From Anaerolineae bacterium (lineage in GTDB: Bacteria > Chloroflexota > Anaerolineae > Aggregatilineales > Phototrophicaceae), in the NCBI GenBank assembly GCA_022843745.1, contig JALHNB010000020.1, forward strand, positions 1 to 64,000: DNA of 64,000 nucleotides. Reading direction: 5' to 3'. Of this stretch, positions 10,480-18,397 are shown piece after piece. Each line of letters begins with the position of its first letter. Positions within the stretch are counted from its first letter, which is position 1. Under the pieces are notes generated by a model. That model was not told where the DNA came from and made no database searches. It was given only the letters and a program-made list of their open reading frames with translations. A program made the translations under genes and the position numbers.

Positions 10480-10992
10480 TCAATTTGCCTCAAATTTCTT
10501 TGTAAAATGCAGCACGAGATCGTCATCAACAGGGACGGATTCGCCGGGTTTCACCACATGATCGCCATAAAACAGGCCGCGCCCGTCGGGGATGTAACCG
10601 CGCTTGACGTACATGCGCTGGGCTGTGCCGTAGTCGGCGTACATCCCCACACCGATGCCGACGATGGGGGAGCGCTGGGCGATGATTGTTTCGGCTTCGT
10701 CCATTAAGCGACTGCCGATGCCCTGCCGCCGAAAGTGGGGGAGGACGTTGAAATCCTGCACTTCGGGAATATTTTCCGCGTGAAAAGGTGGATAATCCGG
10801 CTGCCAGTTGATGGTCACATAGCCTGCGAAAATGTCATCCATGAGGGCGACGAGGATGACGCGCCGTCCGGCTTCCTGCTCGGCGAGGTAACGGGCATAT
10901 TGGGAGGCGGGTTTATTCCAGCCAATCGCGGTGAAGGCGGCGGCGATTGGTTCGATGTCCTGCTGTTGGAGAGGTCGAATAAAGAGGGACAT
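10480..10992 (-). CDS. GNAT family N-acetyltransferase
   Basis: The 170-residue protein has a GNAT core: a strand ending in FNVLPHFRRQGIGSRLM, where RRQGIGSRL is the acetyl-CoA pyrophosphate loop, followed by a long helix and GTAQRMYVKRGYIPDG. The substrate is unknown. GGGAGA lies just before the ATG at 10992. It is convergent with the LURP-one gene. Confidence 0.85.
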   Translation of the reverse strand: MSLFIRPLQQQDIEPIAAAFTAIGWNKPASQYARYLAEQEAGRRVILVALMDDIFAGYVTINWQPDYPPFHAENIPEVQDFNVLPHFRRQGIGSRLMDEAETIIAQRSPIVGIGVGMYADYGTAQRMYVKRGYIPDGRGLFYGDHVVKPGESVPVDDDLVLHFTKKFEAN

Positions 10993-11069
10993 GGCATCTC
11001 CCTGAATTTGTTGTCGGGATAATCATATCCAAGTTGTGGGTATTGCCCCATTATTGCCGAAAGAAAAGG

Positions 11070-11300
11070 AACATCACCAAGCCGAACCCCGAAATTTACC
11101 TCAGGGCGCTGGAGCGTATGGGCTGTGAGGCTTCAGATGTGATCGCGGTGGAAGATTAGCCGAATGGCGTGATGGCGGCGCGACAGGCAGGGATTTTTTG
11201 TGTGGCTGTGCCGAATGGGATGACGCAGGTATTGGATTTCAGCCACGCCAGTCTGGTGGTGAAGTCGCTTGTGGGGTTGGATTTGGGGAAATGGTGGTAG
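11070..11300 (+). pseudogene. C-terminal remnant of a HAD-family phosphatase with an in-frame TAG
   Basis: From 11079 one frame reads KPNPEIYLRALERMGC, then VIAVED, a TAG stop at 11157-11159, then PNGVMAARQAG and onward to a second TAG at 11298-11300. In the beta-phosphoglucomutase-like HAD family the motif is KPxPE...EDSxxG, so the stop replaces the expected Ser codon (TCG to TAG is one substitution). The N-terminal half with the nucleophile Asp is missing. This is direct sequence evidence of a decayed gene. Confidence 0.8.
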
Positions 11301-11695
11301 AAAGTACCCCGTGAACGACGAATCGGGGGATCTGCCAGATTTCCTATAGTCAAAAGGGACATTAGAACATATTCCATTATGCAAGCATTATGCAAGCATA
11401 TATCACAATTGTCGCTCACGAATGGTGCGACAAATCGGCTTGCAGAAAAATTCAGCGTTCAGCACGAGAAGGGTAGAGGGGTCGCAAGACGCATCAGACA
11501 GCATTCCCTCAAACATGGTCAACGGGGTAGTGGTTTGAAAAGGTCAATCGTATCAGCAGAGGGAAATTTGATGTTTAAATCGGGTTTACAAACGCGCAGT
11601 AGCCCGAATTTATTCATCAATCCCAGCGCCCAATGTGAAGATCACGTGAAAATGGACTCGCTGCTTATTGACGGCGCAAAATATATCAACTAAAC
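11301..11695. other. Non-coding interval upstream of marR
   Basis: No frame here has a good start, ribosome-binding site or recognisable protein pattern. A tandem GCAAGCATTATGCAAGCATA lies at about 11382-11401. The interval probably carries the promoter of the MarR operon near its right end, but no clear -35/-10 pair is evident. Confidence 0.4.
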
Positions 11696-11720
11696 TGATT
11701 ATCAATGTGGTTGATAATCA
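11696..11720. promoter_or_regulatory. Perfect 25-bp palindrome, probable MarR operator
   Basis: TGATTATCAA (11696-11705) and its exact complement TTGATAATCA (11711-11720) flank a five-base spacer TGTGG. It overlaps the ribosome-binding site of the MarR gene (AGGAG 11721-11725), so binding by the MarR dimer would block its own expression and that of the downstream exporter. Size and symmetry match MarR-type operators. Confidence 0.75.
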
Positions 11721-11735
11721 AGGAGCTTGAACCAT

Positions 11736-12200
11736 TTGGAAAAACCCTGGACGCCTTATGAGGCGGCTGAAGAACTGATAAGCGTCTTCCCAGTGATTGG
11801 CAGGCTGATCGCATCGCACATGCAAGACGAAGCAGAAGCGACCTTTATGCAAGTGAGGGCGCTCTTTTTTTTGCTTGAAAAGCCGATCACCGCCAGCGAT
11901 CTGGCACGGAAACGCAAGGTCAGCCTTCAGTCTGCCAGTGTGCTGGTGCAAGCGCTGGTCGAACGCGGTTGGGTGAAGCGTGTCGCCAACCCCAATGACC
12001 GCCGCCAATTTCTGCTCGAAGTCACGCCTGAAGGGTTAGCCCGTGCAGACGCGGCCAAACATCAGATCGCCAGTTTTATGACCGGCTTTATGGATGGCTT
12101 GACACCGGAGGAGATGGCTGCCGCGCAGATTTTTCTGCCGGGACTCCACCGTGTACTGACGCAGCACGTAAGAGAAGATGAGACCGATAAAAACGAGTAA
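11736..12200 (+). CDS. MarR family transcriptional regulator
   Basis: The 154-residue protein has the MarR winged helix-turn-helix: an N-terminal dimerisation helix, then KPITASDLARKRKVSLQSAS as the recognition region, VLVQALVERGWVKRVANPND as recognition helix and wing start, and RRQFLLEVTPEG as the beta wing. A TTG at 11736, ten bases after AGGAG, is the likeliest start; a TTG at 11727 is too close to that site. A perfect palindrome overlaps the leader, implying autorepression. Two ABC exporter genes follow on the same strand, so the ligand is probably an exporter substrate. Confidence 0.85.
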   Translation: MEKPWTPYEAAEELISVFPVIGRLIASHMQDEAEATFMQVRALFFLLEKPITASDLARKRKVSLQSASVLVQALVERGWVKRVANPNDRRQFLLEVTPEGLARADAAKHQIASFMTGFMDGLTPEEMAAAQIFLPGLHRVLTQHVREDETDKNE

Positions 12201-12323
12201 GAAACTATTTGAATATTCACTCAACCTCACCCCCCAACCCCCTCTCCAATGCGTTGGAGAGGGGGAGGCAAATCAAGTTTTTGTGGCGGGCATCAACGCA
12301 AAATGAATTTTCAAACACGTTCT
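12200..12323. repeat. MITE-like element, type A
   Basis: The left end AGAAACTATTTGAATATTC (12200-12218) and right end GAATTTTCAAACACGTTCT (12305-12323) are imperfect inverted repeats, 15 of 19 bases matching. Between them is a C-rich/G-rich hairpin around CCAATGCGTTGG. The same architecture recurs at 49797-49920. It separates the MarR gene from the exporter, its left end abutting the stop codon. Confidence 0.7.
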
Positions 12324-12358
12324 GAGAAACAGACCATCCGAGAGGAAGAAATAGCACG

Positions 12359-14599
12359 ATGATTCGGTTAGCGCGTTACCTTAAACCCTTTTCAACTTTG
12401 ATCGCATTGGCGGTTATATTGCTGTTTGTGCAGGCGATGGCGGATCTGTCGCTGCCGGACTATATGGCGAAAATCGTCAACAATGGTATTCAACAGGGCG
12501 GTATCGACAGCGCAGTCCCCCAGGCCATCCGCGAAAGCGAGATGGACAAGCTGACGCTGTTTATGAGCGAGGACGACACAACCCGAACGCTCGCCGCCTA
12601 CACATTGGTCAACCAGGACTCGCCAGAGTATGACGAGGAAGTGACGCACTATCCGGCACTCGCAAATGAGCCGATTTACGTCCTCAACACGATCAGCACC
12701 GACGAAGCAAACGCTATCAAGCCCGCCCTGAGCAAGGCATTTCTGGCCGTAACAGGCATTGAACAGGCGATGGCTGACCCGGAAAAAGCAGCGGCACTGG
12801 GGGAAGGCTCCGGCTTTGATCTCTCCGCGCTGCCGGAAGGCACGGACGTTTTCGCCATGCTTTCGGCGCTGCCACAAGCGATGCGCACCGCCATACTCAG
12901 CCAGGTTGACGCGCGATTTGACGCGATGGGCGAGAGCATGATTGAGCAGGCGGCAATCGGCGCGGTCAAGACAGAATACGCGGCGCTGGGGCTGGACACC
13001 ACTTCGCTTCAGAATAGCTACATTATCCAGGCAGGCCTCATCATGCTGGGCATCGCGCTGGTTTCCGGCGCAAGCACTGTCGCGGTGGGCTTCCTCTCGG
13101 CGAAAGCAGCATCGGGGATGGCACGAAACCTGCGGCGCGATGTGTTCCAGAAAGTTGAGAGTTTTTCGAACAGCGAATTTGACAGATTCTCGGTGTCGTC
13201 GCTCATCACGCGCTCGACCAACGATGTCACGCAGCTTCAAACGCTGATCGTCATGCTGATCCGTATGATGATCTACGCGCCGATTCTGGCGGTTGGCGGC
13301 ATTATCAAAGCGATCAGCACCGATGCCTCGATGTGGTGGACGATTGCGCTGGCAGTGACCGCGCTGGTGGGTTTTATCGTCGCGATCTTCTCGCTGTCGC
13401 TGCCAAAATTCAAAATTATCCAAAAACTGGTTGACCGCATGAACCTCGTCACCCGCGAAAATCTGTCGGGCATGATGGTGATCCGCGCCTTCAACACGCA
13501 AAATTTTGAAGAGCAGCGTTTTGATAAGGCCAATCGTGATCTGACGGATACGAATCTGTATGTCAACCGCGTCATGGCGGCAATGATGCCGTTTATGATG
13601 CTGATTATGAACGGCGTGAGCGTCCTGATTATCTGGGTGGGGGCGCATCAGGTAGCGGGAGGGCAGATGCAGATAGGCAATTTGATCGCTTTCATGCAGT
13701 ATGCCATTCAGATCGTGATGGGCTTCCTGTTCATGTCGTTTATGTTCATTATCCTGCCACGTGCTTCGGTCTCGGCGGATCGTATCGCGGATGTGCTGGA
13801 AATTGAACCGACCATTCAAGACCCGAAAAATCCGAAGCGCTTCCCGCTGCCGTTCAAAGGCACGGTGGAGTTCCGCAATGTATCGTTCCGTTATCCCGGC
13901 GCGGAAGAAGATGTGCTGCGAAACATCAACTTTACGGCGCAACCGGGCGAAACGACAGCGTTTATCGGCTCGACAGGTTCTGGAAAATCGACGCTCATCA
14001 ACCTGATACCGCGTTTTTATGACGTGACGGATGGCGCGATCCTGATCGACGGGACGGACATCCGTGAGGTTACGCAGAGCGATCTGCGCGAACAGATCGG
14101 GTATGTGCCGCAAAAAGGCAACCTGTTCTCCGGCACGATTGACAGCAACCTGCGCTATGCGGACGAAAACGCCAGCGCGGAACTGCTGACCGAAGCGGCA
14201 AGTATCGCCCAGGCGGCGAATTTTATCGCTGAGAAGCCCACAGGGTTGGCGACGGAGATCGCGCAAGGCGGCACGAATGTCTCCGGTGGTCAGCGGCAGC
14301 GGCTCTCGATTGCCCGTGCGCTGGTCAAAAAACCGCCCGTCTATATTTTCGACGACAGTTTTTCGGCGCTGGATTTTAAGACCGATGTCGCGCTACGCAA
14401 AGCGCTCAAGGAAAACACGGGCAACAGCACCATGCTGATCGTGGCACAGCGTATTTCGACGATCAAAACCGCTGAGCAGATTATCGTGCTGGATGAAGGC
14501 CGCGTGGTCGGCAAAGGCACGCACAACGAATTGATGGAGGACTGCGAAACTTATCGCGAAATCGCGCTGTCGCAGTTGAGCATGGAGGAATTGGCATAA
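12359..14599 (+). CDS. ABC exporter half-transporter with degenerate catalytic site (heterodimer subunit 1)
   Basis: The 746-residue protein has a membrane domain followed by an ATPase domain with Walker A GSTGSGKST (537-545) and signature VSGGQ (641-645). Its Walker B ends in Asp-Asp (665-666) instead of Asp-Glu, and the switch histidine is Gln697. These changes mark the non-catalytic partner of heterodimeric multidrug exporters. An insertion of about 170 residues between the first two membrane helices (about 35-215) probably forms an external domain, as in BmrD-like subunits. The stop overlaps the next gene's ATG (TAATG). It lies downstream of MarR and probably exports toxic compounds. Confidence 0.88.
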   Translation: MIRLARYLKPFSTLIALAVILLFVQAMADLSLPDYMAKIVNNGIQQGGIDSAVPQAIRESEMDKLTLFMSEDDTTRTLAAYTLVNQDSPEYDEEVTHYPALANEPIYVLNTISTDEANAIKPALSKAFLAVTGIEQAMADPEKAAALGEGSGFDLSALPEGTDVFAMLSALPQAMRTAILSQVDARFDAMGESMIEQAAIGAVKTEYAALGLDTTSLQNSYIIQAGLIMLGIALVSGASTVAVGFLSAKAASGMARNLRRDVFQKVESFSNSEFDRFSVSSLITRSTNDVTQLQTLIVMLIRMMIYAPILAVGGIIKAISTDASMWWTIALAVTALVGFIVAIFSLSLPKFKIIQKLVDRMNLVTRENLSGMMVIRAFNTQNFEEQRFDKANRDLTDTNLYVNRVMAAMMPFMMLIMNGVSVLIIWVGAHQVAGGQMQIGNLIAFMQYAIQIVMGFLFMSFMFIILPRASVSADRIADVLEIEPTIQDPKNPKRFPLPFKGTVEFRNVSFRYPGAEEDVLRNINFTAQPGETTAFIGSTGSGKSTLINLIPRFYDVTDGAILIDGTDIREVTQSDLREQIGYVPQKGNLFSGTIDSNLRYADENASAELLTEAASIAQAANFIAEKPTGLATEIAQGGTNVSGGQRQRLSIARALVKKPPVYIFDDSFSALDFKTDVALRKALKENTGNSTMLIVAQRISTIKTAEQIIVLDEGRVVGKGTHNELMEDCETYREIALSQLSMEELA

Positions 14600-16464
14600 T
14601 GTTTATGGCACAACAAAGACCAGGGCAGTCACCCGCTGGCGGACGCGGCGGCCCCGGCATGGGCATTCAGATGAAGGGCGAAAAAGCCCGTGATTTCCGA
14701 GGCACGATGGGCAAACTGCTGGCTTACCTCCGCGCTTACCAGCTTTCTATCGTCGTCGTGCTGATTTTCGCGATTGCTTCGACGGTGTTCTCGATTGTCG
14801 GGCCGAAAATTCTGGGACAGGCCACCACCAAGCTGTTTGAAGGCGTTGTCGGTCAGATGTCCGGCAGCGGGGCAGGCATCGATTTTGAATATATCGGCAA
14901 TATCGTTGTGCTGCTGGTTGTCCTGTATCTGGTGTCCTTCATTTTCAACTACATTCAGGGCTGGATTATGTCCGGCGTGTCGATGAAAGTGACCTACCAG
15001 TTCCGCAAGGACATCGCCGAAAAAATCAACCGGATGCCGCTGAAATATTTCGACGGCACGAATCACGGCGAGGTGCTTTCGCGCATCACGAACGACGTGG
15101 ATACCGTCAGCCAAACACTGAATCAAAGCCTTTCGCAGATCGTGACCTCGGTGACGACGCTGGTGGGTGTGCTGATTATGATGCTGACGATCAGTTGGGT
15201 GATGACGATTGTCGCGATCATTATGATCCCGCTGTCGTTCGGGATTATAGCGGCGGTCATCGGTAAATCGCAGAAATATTTCAAGGAACAGCAGGATTAC
15301 CTCGGTCACGTCAACGGGCATGTCGAGGAAATGTACAGCGGCCACAATGTCGTCAAGGCGTTTAACGGCGAGGCGAAAAGCCTTGAGAAATTCAACTCGT
15401 ATAACGACACGCTCTACGACTCAGCCTGGAAATCGCAATTTCTTTCCGGCCTGCTGATGCCTATTCTGTCGTTTGTCGGCAACCTGAATTACGTGGCGGT
15501 GACGCTGCTGGGTGGGTGGTTGGCGGTTCAGGGACAGATTACCGTCGGTGACATTCAGGCGTTTATCCAATACGTGCGCCTGTTCACGCAGCCTATCGCG
15601 CAGATTGGCAATGTCTCGAATATCCTCCAGCAAACGGCTGCCGCTGCCGAGCGCGTCTTCGAATTTCTAGAAGAAAGCGAAGAAGTCGAGGAAACGGCTG
15701 ACCCGATCCATCTTGCTAACGTGGAAGGCAGCGTCGAGTTTGAGCATGTTCAGTTCGGCTACAACGCGGACAAAATCATCATTAACGACTTCTCGGCGAT
15801 TGTGCATCCCGGCCAGAAAATCGCGATTGTCGGGCCGACAGGTGCAGGCAAGACGACGATGGTCAAGCTGTTGATGCGCTTCTACGATGTCAACAGCGGC
15901 GCGATTCTGGTGGATGGGCATGATATTCGCGACTTCAGCCGTCATGACCTGCGCGGCTTGTTCGGCATGGTGCTGCAAGATGCGTGGCTGTATAACGACT
16001 CGATCATGGAAAATATCCGCTACGGACGTTTGAGCGCGACGGACGAGGAAGTGATCGAGGCCGCAAAAGCCGCGCACGTCGATCATTTTGTTCGCACGCT
16101 GCCGGATGGCTATAACATGGTGCTGGACGAGGAAGCCGGGAATGTCTCGCAGGGGCAAAAGCAGCTTTTGACGATTGCCCGCGCGATTCTGGCCGACCCG
16201 AAAATTCTGATTCTGGACGAGGCGACCAGCTCGGTTGATACACGTACCGAAGTGCTGATCCAGAAGGCGATGGATAATCTGATGCAGAACCGCACCAGCT
16301 TCATCATCGCGCACCGCTTGTCTACGATCCGCAACGCTGACCTGATTCTGGTGATGAAGGATGGCGATATTGTGGAGCAGGGGAATCACGAGGATTTGCT
16401 GTCACGCGGCGGGTTCTATGCCGATCTGTACAACAGCCAGTTCGAGAATGTGCAGGCGGCGTAG
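14599..16464 (+). CDS. ABC exporter half-transporter with canonical ATPase site (heterodimer subunit 2)
   Basis: This 621-residue partner begins inside the TAATG overlap with subunit 1. The N-terminus carries a glycine/proline-rich cytosolic lead (about 1-25), then six membrane helices with the NHGEVLSRITNDVDTV coupling region, then an ATPase domain. That domain has Walker A GPTGAGKTT (412-420), signature VSQGQ (516-520), Walker B LDEATSS with Asp540/Glu541, and switch His572. The catalytic glutamate and histidine missing from subunit 1 are present here, so the pair should form one active and one degenerate nucleotide site. The likely role is lipid or drug export. Confidence 0.9.
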   Translation: MFMAQQRPGQSPAGGRGGPGMGIQMKGEKARDFRGTMGKLLAYLRAYQLSIVVVLIFAIASTVFSIVGPKILGQATTKLFEGVVGQMSGSGAGIDFEYIGNIVVLLVVLYLVSFIFNYIQGWIMSGVSMKVTYQFRKDIAEKINRMPLKYFDGTNHGEVLSRITNDVDTVSQTLNQSLSQIVTSVTTLVGVLIMMLTISWVMTIVAIIMIPLSFGIIAAVIGKSQKYFKEQQDYLGHVNGHVEEMYSGHNVVKAFNGEAKSLEKFNSYNDTLYDSAWKSQFLSGLLMPILSFVGNLNYVAVTLLGGWLAVQGQITVGDIQAFIQYVRLFTQPIAQIGNVSNILQQTAAAAERVFEFLEESEEVEETADPIHLANVEGSVEFEHVQFGYNADKIIINDFSAIVHPGQKIAIVGPTGAGKTTMVKLLMRFYDVNSGAILVDGHDIRDFSRHDLRGLFGMVLQDAWLYNDSIMENIRYGRLSATDEEVIEAAKAAHVDHFVRTLPDGYNMVLDEEAGNVSQGQKQLLTIARAILADPKILILDEATSSVDTRTEVLIQKAMDNLMQNRTSFIIAHRLSTIRNADLILVMKDGDIVEQGNHEDLLSRGGFYADLYNSQFENVQAA

Positions 16465-16765
16465 GGCGATTAGCTTTCAGCGATCAGCGGTCAGCATTTC
16501 AGCTTAAAGCTAAGGCAAAGGCAAAGGCAAAACACAATGTAATAGGTAAAATTGTAGGGGCGATCAGCGAATCGCCCCTATGGCGTTTTAAACACAGCAA
16601 ACCAAAAGGGGTGTTCAATCCTATTTTGGGTGGAAGCCTGGACGGTGTTACAATTTGAATGGGGCTGTTCGCATTGCCCGACAACCGCGCGACCATCAGT
16701 TGGCTCGCTGATAAAAATTCTTAACTCAAAATTTTAGCCTTGTCTTATTTGTGAAAGTAACGCTT
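16465..16765. repeat. Spacer with TTTCAGC words and a CCCCTA hairpin
   Basis: Just after the exporter stop are the words AGCTTTCAGCGATCAGCGGT and repeated AAGGCAAAGGCAAAGGC. At 16555-16580 a hairpin with arms TAGGGGCGAT and ATCGCCCCTA belongs to the CCCCTAC family and may serve as a transcription end. No gene is seen. Confidence 0.6.
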
Positions 16766-18025
16766 ATGACTATCGAGCATCACCAACCGAAAGTTCTCGG
16801 CGTGCGAGAGCGCGCCCGCGTCGTCAATCAACTCACCCTTAGCCGCATGGAGACACTGCTGCCAAGCGTCATGAGGGAAACCGGCTTTGATATGTGGTTG
16901 ATTGTCTGCTATGAAGACAACCACGACCCCATTTTTAATACGCTTATCCCCTGGGAATGCTGGGCACCGATTTTGCAGATCGTCGTTTTTTATGATCTTG
17001 GCCAGAGCGTCGAACGGCTGAATATTTCCCGCACCGATATGCAGGGGTTGATGACCGATGCGTGGCAGCCTGATGCTGGTGAAGACCAGTGGGCAGCCTT
17101 GCGGCGTGTGGTCGAGGAACGAAATCCCCGGCGCATTGGCATCAACACGTCTGACATCATCTGGGGCGCTGATGGCCTGACCGCAAGCCTGAAGGCGAAA
17201 ATTATCGACACACTGGGCGGCGAACTCTCTGCGAGGCTCGAATCGGCAGAGCCGCTGGCGATTCGCTGGCTGGAAACGCTGATCCCCGAAGAATTGACCC
17301 TGTATACACACGCCTGCGCGATTGGTCACTGGCTGATCAAGACGTGTTTTTCGCGAGAGGTGATTACCCCCGGTGTCACGACGATTGATGATCTGCGATG
17401 GTGGTACTGGCAGAAGGCAACCGATTTAGGATTACCGCTGTCATTTCCAGCATTTTATCGCCTCATCCGCAGCGAGGCAGCGCAAAATCAATGGGGCAAG
17501 GATGACCGAGTCGTGCGCCCTGGTGATGTTGTTCACTGCGATGTTGGTGTCCAATATCTGCGGCTCATTACCGATCATCAGGAATTGGCGTATATCCTGC
17601 GCCCCGGCGAAACGGAAGCGCCCGCAGGTCTGCGCGCTGGTATGGCGCAATGCAACCGTTTGCAGGATATTTTCACCAGCACCTGGGCGTTTGGATTGAG
17701 TGGCAATGAAATTCTGAAACGGGCGTTAGGTCGCGCCCATGAAGCAGGGCTGACCAACCCGCGTATTTATTCGCATTCCGTCGGGCATTTGCTGCATGAA
17801 CCCGGCCCGTTGATGGGACTGCCCTGGGAACAGGAAAAGTGCCCAGGTCGCGGCGACGTGACGATGAATTATTCGACTTGCTACACGGTGGAGTTGAGTG
17901 TCAACGCGAGTGTGCCAGAATGGGGCAATCAGTCGGTGCGGTTTCCGCTTGAGCAGGATGCGGCCTTCACCAGCGAGGGCATCTATTATCTCGATGGTCG
18001 CCAAACAGCCTTTCATCTGGTTTGA
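16766..18025 (+). CDS. M24 family metallopeptidase (Xaa-Pro peptidase-like)
   Basis: The 419-residue product has a creatinase-like N-terminal domain and a C-terminal pita-bread domain with the full dinuclear metal set: Asp259 (HCDVGV), Asp270 (LITDH), His341 (VGHLLHEPG), Glu376 (TVELSV) and Glu396 (PLEQDA). Such enzymes cleave X-Pro peptides or act as creatinase/methionine-aminopeptidase relatives. The ATG at 16766 or a GTG at 16751 could be used; neither has a strong ribosome-binding site. It is a single gene, and the residues around the site suggest it is active. Confidence 0.85.
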   Translation: MTIEHHQPKVLGVRERARVVNQLTLSRMETLLPSVMRETGFDMWLIVCYEDNHDPIFNTLIPWECWAPILQIVVFYDLGQSVERLNISRTDMQGLMTDAWQPDAGEDQWAALRRVVEERNPRRIGINTSDIIWGADGLTASLKAKIIDTLGGELSARLESAEPLAIRWLETLIPEELTLYTHACAIGHWLIKTCFSREVITPGVTTIDDLRWWYWQKATDLGLPLSFPAFYRLIRSEAAQNQWGKDDRVVRPGDVVHCDVGVQYLRLITDHQELAYILRPGETEAPAGLRAGMAQCNRLQDIFTSTWAFGLSGNEILKRALGRAHEAGLTNPRIYSHSVGHLLHEPGPLMGLPWEQEKCPGRGDVTMNYSTCYTVELSVNASVPEWGNQSVRFPLEQDAAFTSEGIYYLDGRQTAFHLV

Positions 18026-18397
18026 GTGATGGATACGTAGCATAGCGTGATGGGCTTAACCCCTCCCCCAACCCCCTCCCCATTTCGCAAGCTTATGGAG
18101 AGGGGGCTTTCCAGACCTGTTGCGAACTTTTGTGAACAGTTTACAAGGTCGCAGCAGGGTTAGAAAATCGTTACCACGCTGTCGTGTGGTAGCTATGCAG
18201 AATAGCGTGGTGAAAGCAACCTCACCCCCAACCCCCTCTCCGCAAGCGAGAGAGGGGGCTTTCCAGACCTGTTGCGAGCTTTTGAGAACCGTTAAAAGGT
18301 CGTAACAGGGTTAGAAAAACGAGATCACGCTATCATTTGGTGCTACCACCGCTGTGCGCCCCTACGGAAACGGTTCGCGTTATTTGCGAGACGGCGG
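18026..18397. repeat. Two tandem type B repeats plus a CCCCTAC half-element
   Basis: Copy one runs from about 18043 (ATAGCGTGATGGG) to 18197 and copy two from about 18197 (AATAGCGTGGTGAAAG) to 18345. Each contains a C-rich/G-rich hairpin, then CTTTCCAGACCTGTTGCGA and an AGGGTTAGAAAA box, and ends in CACGCTGTC or CACGCTATC, the inverted complement of its left end. A half copy of the CCCCTAC hairpin family follows at 18351-18365. There is no gene. Confidence 0.7.

Noticed and set aside
11379-11693. Open frame of 104 codons upstream of the MarR gene
   Set aside because: It runs into the operator region, has no ribosome-binding site and shows no family pattern or codon bias.
12392-14266. A long open frame on the minus strand opposite the first ABC exporter gene
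   Set aside because: It lies wholly within a recognised gene, has an Arg/His-rich composition typical of antisense frames in such codon usage, and lacks any family motif.
14629-15345. Minus-strand open frame opposite the second exporter gene
   Set aside because: It is an antisense shadow of conserved coding sequence with the same Asn/His/Arg bias.
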